NCBI RefSeq assembly: GCF_000283155.1
Contig: NW_004454179.1
Location: 12,762,566-12,826,565, forward strand
Reading direction: 5' to 3'
From: Ceratotherium simum simum
Taxonomy: Eukaryota; Chordata; Mammalia; Perissodactyla; Rhinocerotidae
Length of the DNA: 64,000 bases
Part shown: piece after piece, positions 21,301-31,542 of the stretch
Layout: each line of letters begins with the position of its first letter
Numbering within the stretch: the stretch's first letter is position 1
Made by a program: the position numbers and the translations under genes
The notes under the pieces: model-generated
What the model saw: only the letters and a program-made list of their open reading frames with translations
The model's database searches: none
What the model was told of the DNA's origin: nothing

Positions 21301-24300
21301 TTTCTTGACCAGCACCAAGTTCAGAGGAGGCCGGCTTGTACCTGTTGTGGGAAGTTCTGTCTGCAGAGACCTGAGTGGGTCCTCAGACGCATCTCTGAGA
21401 CCCTCTGGGGACTGCCGGGGTGCTGAGCAGAGGCAGGGCTCCCTCCTCAGGCTGGAGTCATTGAGATGAATGGGTGGCCCAGGCTCAGCCCCAGGCCCAG
21501 CTGCAGGCTTGTGGGAACTGATGTCTCACTGGGGTATGCAGGGCTCAAGGCACCCACATCCCCAAAAAAAGGATTTGGTTATATCTAGGGTTCCTGCCCA
21601 TAAACAGAACTGAGGTTACATAGTTTTAGAAAGACTCAAACATACATCAAAAGGATCATGGCCCAAACGTCAGGAGACTGGGGTGAGAGAGGGCTGCTGA
21701 GAGTGATTTTTAGGACAGGTCTTTGTGAGCAGCTGGCTGAAAAACAACGGAAATGAAAACAAGGAACGATTTCTGGATGTCCTTGCTCTGCTCCGAGGGC
21801 TGGGGCCCCGGGAGGTCAAGAGCCCCATGTCACTTCCCTGAACCCCCTTCTTCTGGGTGGATGACATCCAAGAGAGAAAGGGGCTGCCCTCTGATGGGGA
21901 CCCCTGCCATCTTGCCAGGGAAGGGGAGGGGAAGGAGGGGTAAAAGATCAACCCAGGAGGTCACCTGTCAGGTCCAGACGGGGCCACTGGGTCTCCCTAC
22001 TGTCCCAACAAGCCCTGGCATCCCTCTTGATAATATTGCACTTTTCCTGTCTCTCAGATTGTTTTCATTTTCGATTGAGAATGCAAAGTATTTGGAGGGA
22101 GTAGGGGAAGTGAGTAACCTTCAAGAAATAATATATTAGTTAAATACAAAAACAGGAAAAGTAGGGGTTACTTTATCTTTTTTTTCCCTTAAAAACAAAA
22201 CGAACTACCAAACCAAAGTCTAAACTTAAATAGTTCTACGCCTACTCTGCAAGTACTAGTAATATGAAAATAATGCTTGACCGAAATTCCCTTGTCTTTT
22301 TTCCTTAGATGATAAAAGTAGTAACATGCCTTGCTGAGGAAAGCAATGGATATAAATGCCAGTAAAATATGCTGCTCTAACATCTGAAAGTGATTAAAAC
22401 GATTCTATATAATGCCTTCGTCAAGATGGAGAATTGAGGAGGAAGAAAGAGAAGTCTGTGAGGCCAGGCTGCGGGTGGATGGGGCTGAGGCCTGGCAAGG
22501 CAAGGCCCGGCCAGAGCCAGGGGCAGATGGCACACCTGCTGTTCAGGAGTGCCCCTTCCAGCTCCCTCTTGCTGCCCCCAGGGTCCCCTGGCTTAGTGGG
22601 AACAGCATGGTGGGGCCGGGGAGCCCGGCCAGGCCCGCCGTTACGAAATGGGAGAGAGATGAAGACATTTTTTTCCCTTGTAATAAAAAAGTCTTTAAAC
22701 TTAAAGAAAAAGCACCAAATGATGCATCTTCGGGCATTATATAAACCTCAATAATGACCTCAGAAGGGCTCATTATGATTAAAGTTGCAGTATACAGCAA
22801 TACAATGTCATTTCACATTTTCAATCACAACTAATGGAAAACTAGGTTTGGACACTGCTGAGATTCCATTTTTCTTTTTCCTTTTTTAGTCCAATCTGGT
22901 TTTCCTCCAGATGGGTCAGAGCCACAGGTCCCTCCCTCCTCCCCTGGCTGCCGGCAGTACCCTCCAACATCACAAAGCAGTTCAGTAGCTCTAGGGAAAG
23001 GCCCTCTTGCCCTGGGTAGGGCTAGGAGTCCAGGGGCATGAGGCCTGGCACCCCCCGGCCATGTGTGAGAGGGACTGGTGTGCACCCTTCTTGCTTCAAG
23101 TATTAATATTCTCTTTGGGTTTGCAGGGTTTGTGCTGTGCTGTGAGTTAGGGGGTGATGGTGAGGGGCGAGGGGCGAAGATGAGGCATGGCAATCCCTGT
23201 TCACTGCCCAAATCTATATGCTGTCACCAGGTGGCAGCATTCCCCACTTTTCCTGGATGCCTGAGCAACTCCCAGCCATCCTTAGGGCTGGATGTCACAA
23301 TGTAAACATGATGACCACACAATAAACTATAACGGGGGTGGGGAGGAGTGCAAGGATTGATGCAGTGCAGAGGTCTGCCATTAACTAGCTATGTGATTTG
23401 GGGAGTCATTTCCTGTCCTTGGGCTGCAGTAACAGGAGGGGATGGGATGGAGCGACCTTTGAGGTCACTTTTAATGACTCTATCACTTAGAGCACTGGGG
23501 ATCAAGGAGGGAGGGTCCTTAAGGGGCTGGGAGAATGTGGGCCTCATGGGTGGTGGAGAGCCCCACGGGGCAGTGCAGACAGTGAGGAAGGACAGGGAAA
23601 GGCAGGCTCTGGGGAGCACTGTGGTCCAGTCCGACTGAGATGCTCTGTGCTTGGCAGATGCGTCCTGCACTCCTTTCTGGCCTGGCTGGCACGTTGCTGA
23701 TTGAACTGGCTCAGTGCAGACATTGAGGAGCGAGGCCGCTGGGGCCCTCCCCCTGGAAGATAGCTACATGGAAGGTCCTTTAACCTGACAGGCACTCTAC
23801 TTTTAAATTTTATTTTAAATAATCATAAATTACTTTTTTTTTCTTTTAATAAATATGTGCTGCTTAAAAATGAGAAAAGTATATACTGCATCTTTAAGTA
23901 ATGCACTTTGCTCTCTGGGTTTCTTTCCATTCCACCTTATTAAAGTGCATTAATTAAAAAATAATGAACCACTTCTTTATCATTATTGTTCAAATAAGTC
24001 CAAATAATATTAATATGAAGACACTAAACCACTACCATTAGTACTGCAATCTAGCAGATTAACTCAACATCCTGCTCTATTTAATACTGTCCAGCAGAAG
24101 AAAATAACTAATTTCAATTTTAAACAAACTCACAAACAAAACAAAAGGAAACAAAATCTCACCACGGCCCTTCAACAAAGAACACGAGCAGTCTGCTATA
24201 GCTGCCAGGCATCAGTGTATGGCGAGGGAGGAGGGCTGGGGGAGATACCCAGTCAAGGCCTTGGGGGTCCAGGGGCGGGTGGGGTACTGCAGCACGAGAC

Positions 24301-24570
24301 ACTGAGTCCTGTGCTCATATTTAGGCAACATATACTGCCTGGTGGGGAGCAAGGGTGGAGGGCCTTTCCTCCTTTGTAGAAAACACCAACCCTCAGTCCA
24401 GGATTCTGGCAGCTGAATCGGTGGCTGTGAAGCCTGATCTGTCCGCAATCAAAGGCACATGTGGAAAACCACTCCCAGCAAACGGTGAGTCCTTGGGGAA
24501 GCCAGTTCAGCTTCTGGAGGGTCCTCTCTGAAACGTCAACAGTCAAAGACAACCCAAAATTGACAGGAAC

Positions 24571-24576
24571 TTTATT
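24571..24576 (-). terminator. SH3PXD2A: Candidate proximal poly(A) signal for SH3PXD2A
   Basis: AATAAA in the sense direction about 1.44 kb after the stop codon, followed by G/T-containing sequence (GTTCCTGTCAATTTTGGG). Use would drop most of the 3' UTR. Untested. Confidence 0.3.
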
Positions 24577-26016
24577 CTCGCTCCTCTCTCCGTGGGGGCA
24601 CTGCCCCTTGGGAAGACCGGGCTGGCTCCCGGCCCAGGGATCTCCCATCTTCTCGGGCACCTGTGGCATCGCTTGCAGGCTGGGGGGCAGCTGGTGCTGT
24701 TTGCCCAGCTGGCGTCTCATCAGCCCAGGGTGAGGGTGATGGCTGCTTCTCCACAGTAGGCGCGGAAGGCTTTCGGCCCTGCTCAGGTGGGAGAATGGAT
24801 GCAGAACGGCGGTCACCCTGCAGCCCGGGGGCTGCCTTCTCTCCTGAACAACACACTCCTCCCTCCTGGGGAGGGTTCTGCCCGGCTGAGGGTGGGCAAG
24901 AACCAGAAGAGCAGTGTCTCTGCTTTGCCGTGTTTGGGACTTGGGGCTTCCCCAGCCCCCGATCCCTCCAGCAAGGGCCATGCTCAGGTACTGTCCACAC
25001 AGTGGAAACCAAATGAAGCGACTTTGCCTTGTGAAGGGGAAGAAGGTGAAACACAGACGAAACTACCTCCCCACGAGTGTACGACAGAAACATCCCCATC
25101 CACTACCCATCCTGTTCCTGTGAGGCTGACCATCTTCAGGCCCCCAAACAACCCCTAAAATAAGACCAAAACCCAAGGCCCGACATAGAAGCCCCAAATC
25201 AATAAACCTTTCCCAAAACATGCAAAGGAACTGCCCATCCAGAAATACCCAAAATAAAGTCCGTGAAGAGACTCACGGCTTTGCCCACCCTCTCTGTAAA
25301 CTCTGGGGCTGGTGGTCCTTTGTGGGGTGCCCTGGGCAGGGCGGGCTCTCTCCTCAAGGCCAGGGGCAGTGACAGCTAAGAAAGGTGGTCCTTGCTGGCA
25401 CCTGGGCAACTACTTTTTCTTCAATTAACAGACACTGAACAGCAGCCTGGTCTAGGGACGGGCTGAGCCCACAGGAGATGCCTCCAAGCCCCAGAGCTGG
25501 TGGTGTCTTCCACCACACCCCCCCGTGGCAGGCGGTGGCCATGCCTGGGAAACCAGCACAATTCACAAATACAGATTAGGACGATATGAGAGCTACCTCT
25601 GCTGGCAAGATGCCAGCAATCACAACTGGGCTAGGCATGGGCAGGGCACGGGAGGCCCCTACAACCACATCTTTTCCAGATTTGCAGCCAAGGCACAATT
25701 CAGGGTTTCCCACATGACCTGTCCCAAATGGCACCAAGTCCACCAGCAAAGTCGCCAAGGTGTACACATGGGGTTCAGCTTTCTTACCTCTGGTCTCAGG
25801 CCCAGGGCTCCCCTGCCCATTCCCTTCCCTGTTCAATGTGGGCCCACCAAACCCTACCTTCCAGCTGGAGGACAGCCTGGAGGGGGGGCATCTTTGAGGT
25901 CACACATTCTGCAGGGTTTAATGCTGTCCTCCCCCCACCCCCTCCCATTTCCCTTTCCCTTTTGTCTTCATCTCACGACTCATCCACACTGAGGCTGGGA
26001 GGACCAACACTCCCTG

Positions 26017-27984
26017 TTAGTTCTTTTTCTCCAGGTAGTTGGAGGGCACCCAGCCTTTGAAGGGCTTTACCCCATCCAGGATCTGGCAGTACCACCAGCC
26101 ATTGGGGTTCCTCTCCAGGACCTCCATGGACACGCCCTCCTGGAAGCCCGCTGTTTCCTCATCCCCCTCATAGTCTGCAATCGAGACATACACATCTTTG
26201 AGGTTGTTGTGGATGAACTGGGACTTCTCGATGGGCTTGGGGCGCACGGGGGACACGGGGATGCTGTTGCGCTGGGCGGGCAGCAGAGGTGTGTCTGAGC
26301 CCTGGCTGGCGGCCCGTTCGGCCAGGCGGCCCTTGGCCTCTGCGGCAGTGGAGCGGGCAGTGCTGAAGGAGGAGTTCCGGCGGACTCCTCGGAGGCTGTC
26401 AGTGGCCGTGAGTGACTCGTTCCTCCGCAGGGCACATGATAGGTTGTTGTCCTTGGGTGGCGGGGACACAAACACGGACTGGGGCCTCACTGCCACCTGC
26501 CGCACACCATTTCTCATCTTCACCGGCCCGGCACCTGAGGTCTTGCCGAAGCCCCCAGGAGGCTTGGAGGGGATGGGCGGCGTGGCCCTCTTGTTCTGGT
26601 TCACGGTGTTCAGTGCTTGGACCCGCTTCTCGATCTTTTCCAGGCTGTCTGACTTGCCCTCATTCTGCTTGTTCTTGGCAGTTACCGCGTCCGGCTCTTT
26701 GCCAGAGGAGTCAGGTTGCTCGTTCTCACCGAGCACCAAATAGTGGGAGGGGGCCCAGCCCTCCAGCTCCCCAAACCTCACGTACCACCAGCCACTTTCC
26801 AGCTTCTCAAGCACCTGCACCTCCACGCCTGCGGGGAAGCTGATTTCTGAGTCCTGGACCTTCTGGTAGGCGCTACATGTCGTGTAGGTGGTGGCCTGCC
26901 CTTCCCGTCCCTTCTTGGTGGGACACGGGGACGTGGTGGCTGGGAGGGTGATGAGGTCAGCCGAGCTTCTCCTAGACCCCTCATTGGGACTCTCGAAGGC
27001 TGTCTGGGGGGGCAGCTCCGAATCCTCGCTCTTTGAGCCCTTGAGACCACCCCGGAGTTGGCCTGTTGGTCTCAGCTGGCGCCGTAAAGTGCTGATGTCC
27101 ATCTTCTCTTGACTCTGGGACTCTGCTCGGTTCAGGAACGGTTTGGGCCGGACCGATGGCTTGGCCCGGGCACAGGAGGTCAGCCCAGCCTTCAGGTCAG
27201 CGTCCTTCTTCACCCCGACCTTGGGAGTGCCGCGGATGCCTGCGTCCGAGGCAGAACGGGGCTTCAGGTCACCACTGCTCTTGGACAAGGAGGAGGAGGA
27301 GGAGGAGGAGGAGCAGGTGGTGTTGATGGTGATAGATGAGGAAAAGGAGGCCGAGGAGTGGTTCTTCCCCAGTTCTGCCTGGGCGTTTTTCTCTACCTTG
27401 AGCTTTAGGAGTGACGACGATTTGGGGGAGCCCAATTTGGGGGAGTTTTTCCTGGCAAGGGACAGCGGGGAGCCCCCTGGGGAGTCACTGTCCCGGGAGG
27501 AGCGTCTGGCTGACAGGGCATCTTCTGCACATGGCCGGAAGCCCTCGTTCTCGTAGATGGTCTCCTCTTCTAGGGCCACATCCTCTGAAGACCCGCCCAC
27601 CCTGAAGCGGGCCCGCTGCAGTGAGGAGGCGGGTGAGGGCCTGTGGGGCTGGGCAGGCTGCCTGTCCCCCGAGCCACTGTCCTCTGCGGGCTCCTCGCTC
27701 AGCTCCGCCTCTGAGTCGAAGCCAAAGGCAGGGATGTCATACTCAGGCTCCTCGTACTTGAGCTTTAGTGGGGAGTCCTGGCTCTCGTTAGTGCCTGCCG
27801 GACATTCCTCGGCCTCCTTGGGCTTGCTGGGGGGTGCCGGTGGGGGAACCTTGGGCCGGGTCAGTGTGCTTGTACGGCGGCTCAGGTTGGGCTTCTTGCG
27901 CTTATCGATGTACGACGCGGGGGCCCAGCCCTCCTTCTCACCGATCTGCACGTACCACCAGCCGCCTGAGTTCTTATCGATGAC
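26017..27984 (-). CDS. SH3PXD2A: SH3PXD2A (TKS5) last coding exon: SH3-3 end, long linker, SH3-4, SH3-5
   Basis: TKS5 is a Src-substrate scaffold that nucleates podosomes and invadopodia. This exon encodes 655 residues and the stop TAA (26017-26019). The acceptor is CCCCCTAG and entry is phase 0 (V-I-D-K-N-S-G-G-W-W). Residues 1-30 complete SH3-3. A disordered linker follows, with PxxP motifs near residue 45-55 and a poly-Ser run near 217-224. SH3-4 begins near C-S-A-Y-Q-K (G-W-W-Y-V-R). SH3-5 begins D-V-Y-V-S-I-A-D-Y and the protein ends S-N-Y-L-E-K-K-N, as in human. Tyrosines at exon residues 82 (E-Y-D-I-P-A) and 144 (I-Y-E-N-E-G) are 62 apart, the spacing of the reported human Src sites Y557 and Y619. 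No frameshift is seen. Confidence 0.98.
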   Translation of the reverse strand, partial: VIDKNSGGWWYVQIGEKEGWAPASYIDKRKKPNLSRRTSTLTRPKVPPPAPPSKPKEAEECPAGTNESQDSPLKLKYEEPEYDIPAFGFDSEAELSEEPAEDSGSGDRQPAQPHRPSPASSLQRARFRVGGSSEDVALEEETIYENEGFRPCAEDALSARRSSRDSDSPGGSPLSLARKNSPKLGSPKSSSLLKLKVEKNAQAELGKNHSSASFSSSITINTTCSSSSSSSSLSKSSGDLKPRSASDAGIRGTPKVGVKKDADLKAGLTSCARAKPSVRPKPFLNRAESQSQEKMDISTLRRQLRPTGQLRGGLKGSKSEDSELPPQTAFESPNEGSRRSSADLITLPATTSPCPTKKGREGQATTYTTCSAYQKVQDSEISFPAGVEVQVLEKLESGWWYVRFGELEGWAPSHYLVLGENEQPDSSGKEPDAVTAKNKQNEGKSDSLEKIEKRVQALNTVNQNKRATPPIPSKPPGGFGKTSGAGPVKMRNGVRQVAVRPQSVFVSPPPKDNNLSCALRRNESLTATDSLRGVRRNSSFSTARSTAAEAKGRLAERAASQGSDTPLLPAQRNSIPVSPVRPKPIEKSQFIHNNLKDVYVSIADYEGDEETAGFQEGVSMEVLERNPNGWWYCQILDGVKPFKGWVPSNYLEKKN
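27289..27315 (-). repeat. SH3PXD2A: Coding triplet repeat (poly-Ser)
   Basis: An uninterrupted GGA/TCC-type triplet run encodes about eight Ser residues in the TKS5 linker. The human run is longer by about three residues from memory, so the tract is length-variable between species. Confidence 0.85.
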
Positions 27985-28024
27985 CTAGGGGGAAGGGGCA
28001 GACAGGTCAGTGAGCTGGGAGATC

Positions 28025-28155
28025 GCGAGGACCCTATGATGTGCCAGGCTAGGAGCTTCATACTTTGGCTCTAGGAGATATCATTTACATCTTACAGATG
28101 AGCCGTGGCCCAGGACCCAATGTAGTAAGTGATGGGCAGAAATTCAAGCCGAGGT
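28025..28155 (-). repeat. MIR SINE fragment
   Basis: The words tgatgtgccaggctag, catcttacagatgag and gggcagaaattcaa follow reverse-complemented MIR. Diverged. Confidence 0.5.
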
Positions 28156-31041
28156 CTCTATCATCTCCTGGTTGGGGGGGCTCCCACTCTCCAAGACCCT
28201 CTCCCCTGGTCCTCCAAATCTCTGTCAACACCCTGGTCGAGCTGGGCTCCACTACAGACCCCTGATTTTCCACCCCCTAAGCTACCGCACTTAGAAGATA
28301 CACCGTTCCTAGTCCTCACAAAACTCAACTCGCCAAAAAACCATATGTATAAAAATCTGCCATTCCACCACTACCATCTTCTTTCCCTCCCCAGTACTGC
28401 AAGGTCCTCCCTTGGTGACCCTGGAAAGGGTCTCTCAGGTCAGAAGAGAATGGGAAGTGCAGGTGAGTTGAACTGGGAGGTACGACCTGAGGCCAATGCC
28501 TCCCTGCAGAGCATCTCCCTGGTGTCCCCACTGCCTATGGTCATTTCACTGCATGTGGAAGCCCACTGCAATCCCACTAGCTGAAGAGATTTCTTTGGAT
28601 TGAAAGGTTTCCTGTGGGAAGGCTGCGGGGCTTTCAGTCATTTTCATGTTAGTAATAACTAGTTCAAGGAGCTTCCTTCTTTACTGCTATTTGAGATTGG
28701 CTAAAGGCCAGGTGTGTGGTTGTTGGTTGTACTGGGGTTCATCTGGATTGGGGAACATAAAGGGAAGATAATTTTGGATTGTGGAACACTCCTAAAGAAA
28801 GAGGTCCTGGGGAGGGGAAAGGGAAACATGAAAAAATTGGCACTAGGGGAAGAGGGGCAAGGAACGAAGAGAGGACAGAGATCACCAAAGACGAGCTCTG
28901 CCTGAGACCAGCCCTCTGCAGTCCACACCAAAAAAGAAAGACTTTTCTCCTTCCTTTGGTCCTATATTCATCCTTCACTCTGCCCATCCCGCACTTAAAA
29001 TTCAAGCTCAGTTAGATCCTAAGTATGACAGTTCTGTTACATTATGAGCTTTGTAGGCTCTTCCAGAAACCCAAGTACCACAGAGAGAATGATTTCTCTT
29101 GGAAATTTGTTCCAAGTTCCAGACATGTGATATAAAACATTCACATTGGGGATATCACCTCTTCAATAGCGAGAGACTACCCAATTACTCTTCTGACAGT
29201 TTTACAGGTATTAATTGGATTTAACTCCATTACTACACAAAGCCACTCAAGAGAAATGACTGAGTCACAGATCTTCTCTGTCCCCTGGAATGGCCATGTT
29301 CAGTGCAGGCCACAAAATAGTTTCATAAATGCTAGGAGATGGGCCAGAGGGAGCATCACAGGGCCTATTACCCCATTTTGCAGAGAGAAATAATCACAGC
29401 CTGGGGGGAAAAGTAACTATATCAAATGCCAGAGGTGCCTGTGGTGTGGATGTGGCCAGAACATGAGTCTCCAGTATCTTACTTCGGTCACCTGGACCAC
29501 ATTCTCCTAACAATAGTACTTCCTAATGTGGGTTCTGTGGATCCTGCCCCTAGGTGCTCCTGGGAGAGAAAGTCTGGGCAATGCTGTTTATTCTAATCCC
29601 CCCTTAGAGATGCACAGTGACATCCCCCTAGCATAGGCTCTGAGAAGTCCTGCAATTAAAACAACAAAACTGGTTGGATTTTGTTTAACCCACTGTCCTC
29701 CAAACTCATTCGACCACAGAAGCTCTTTGTTTCAAGGCAACCCCATCACAAGCTCCTACAATATGCTTTGGGAAATGCTGCTGTGAGGGAAGCACTGTGG
29801 AGCTGCATGGAGACACGAGTCCTGATTTCTAGTCCTGGCTGTAGCATTTACTAGATTTAGGAAAATTCTCGTCCCTGTGGGTCTTGTTTCTGTACCTTTC
29901 CTGCTGGCCCCTCAGGAACGTTGCCAGCAAGACATAAATGGGAAATGCGGTAGGTCTTGGACCAGCATAAATTAAAACCCTCAGCCTCAAAACAGCCAGA
30001 AAACAATTAACAAAATGGCAGTAAGTACATACCTATCCATTATTACTTTAAATGTAAATGGACTAAATTCTCCAAACAAAAGACACAGAATGGCTGAATG
30101 GATTGAAAAAACAAGACACATCTATATACTGCCTACAAGAGACTCACTTGAGATGACACACACAGACTGAAAGTGAGGGGATGGAAAGATATTCCACGCA
30201 AATGGAAATGAAAAGAAACCTGGTGTAGCTATACTCATATCAGACACAATAGACTTTAAAACAAAGATGGTAATAAAAGAAAGAGGGGCACTACATAATA
30301 ATAAAGGGATCAATCCAGCAAGAAGATATAACTTTTATAAATATATATACACCCAACATAGAAGCACCAAAATATATAAAACAAATATTAACAGACCTAA
30401 AGGAAGAAATATATAGCAATACAATAATAGTAGGGATTCTAACATCCTACTTACATCAATGGATATATCATCCAAACAGAAAATCAATGAGGAAACATCA
30501 GCCTTAATGACACATTAGACCAGATGGATTTATTTGATGTATATAGAACATTCCATCCAAAAGCAACAGAATACACATTCTTCTCAAGTGCATATGGAAT
30601 ACTCTCCAGGATAGATCACATTAGGCCACAAAATAAGTCATAATAAATTCAAGAAGAATGAAACAATATCGAGCATCTCTTCTGATCACAATGTATGAAA
30701 CTAGAAATCAATTGCAAGAAGAAAACTGGAAAAATACAAATATGTGGAGATTAAACATGTTACTAAACAACTACTGGGTCATAGAAGAAATCAAAGGAGA
30801 AATTAAAAAATACCTACAGACAAAGGAAAACAGAAATACAACATACCAAAATACAGAAATACAACATACCAAAATCTATGGGATGCAGCAAAAGTGGTTC
30901 TAAGAGGGAAGTTCATAGCAATACAGGCCTACTTCAAGAAACAAGAGAGATCTCAAATAAACAATTTAACTTTACACCTAAAGGAACTAGAAAAAGAACA
31001 AACAAAGCTCAAAGCTAGTAGAAGGAAGAAAATAATAAATT

Positions 31042-31239
31042 GGGGGCCGGCCCGGTGGTGTAGTGGTTAAGTTTGCATGCTCTGCTTTGGCAGTCTGGGG
31101 TTTGCAGGTTTGAATCCCAGTCGTGGACCAAGGCACCGCTTGTCAAGCCATGCTATGGTGGCATCCCACATACAAAATAGAGGAAGATGGGCACAGATGT
31201 TAGCTCAGGCCCAATCTTCTTCACAAAAAAAAAAAAAAA
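31042..31239 (+). mobile_element. ERE-type SINE nested in the L1
   Basis: The head gggccggcccggtggtgtag, the word gggcacagatgttagctcagg and a long poly(A) tail identify an ERE SINE. Near-identical flanking repeats gaaggaagaaaataa (31021-31035) and ggaaggaaataa (31240-31251) mark its target site inside the L1. It is therefore younger than the L1. Confidence 0.9.
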
Positions 31240-31308
31240 GGAAGGAAATAAGATTAAAGTGAAAATAAATGACATAGAGACTAAAAAGACAATAGAAAAG
31301 ATCAATGA

Positions 31309-31542
31309 GGGGCTGGCCCTGTGGTGCGGTGGTTAGGTGCGTGCACTCCGCTGCTGGAGGCCTGGGTTCAGATCCCGGGTGCGCACCGATGCACCGCTTG
31401 TCAGGCCATGCTGTGGCAGCGTCCCATATAAAGTGGAGGAAGATAGGCACAGATGTTAGCCCAGGGCCAGTCTTCCTCAGCAAAAAGAGGAAGATTGGCA
31501 TGGATGTTAGCTCAGGGCTGATCTTCCTCACAAAAAAAAAAA
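31309..31542 (+). mobile_element. Second ERE-type SINE nested in the L1
   Basis: Full-length head (ggggctggccctgtggtgcggtgg), tRNA-like part, body with repeated aggaagat...gatgttagc words and a poly(A) tail. The 13-bp target-site duplication aaaagatcaatga is exact (31296-31308 and 31543-31555), which dates it as relatively recent. Confidence 0.95.

Larger units (their letters stand above)
18355..26016 (-). other. SH3PXD2A: SH3PXD2A 3' untranslated region
   Basis: About 7.65 kb of contiguous sequence lies between the stop codon and the distal AATAAA. I see no ERE insertion in it. It includes an AT-rich island (about 23795-24190), a short CA-rich stretch (20944-21000), a possible MIR relic near 23355-23440 on the opposite strand, and other AATAAA words on the sense strand at 24571-24576 and 20527-20532 that could serve shorter isoforms. 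Perfect 8-mer matches to several miRNA seeds are present, but a UTR this long would contain about as many by chance. Sense open frames in it, the longest 242 codons, lack recognisable content. Confidence 0.8.

Noticed and set aside
24253..24981. 242-codon sense frame in the SH3PXD2A 3' UTR
   Set aside because: It lies after the stop codon of a confidently assigned exon, shows no domain, and is of the size expected from GC-rich non-coding DNA.
9917..27984. Alternative identity as the paralogues NEURL1B and SH3PXD2B (human 5q35)
   Set aside because: The NEURL1 RING end (I-K-T-Y-R-S-S), the TKS5 C terminus (S-N-Y-L-E-K-K-N), a fifth SH3 domain and the 84-bp exon point to NEURL1 and SH3PXD2A. 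TKS4 has four SH3 domains.
31042..31542. tRNA genes in the ERE heads
   Set aside because: The A and B box-like words come from the tRNA-derived SINE head. Poly(A) tails and target-site repeats show they are SINEs, not tRNA genes.
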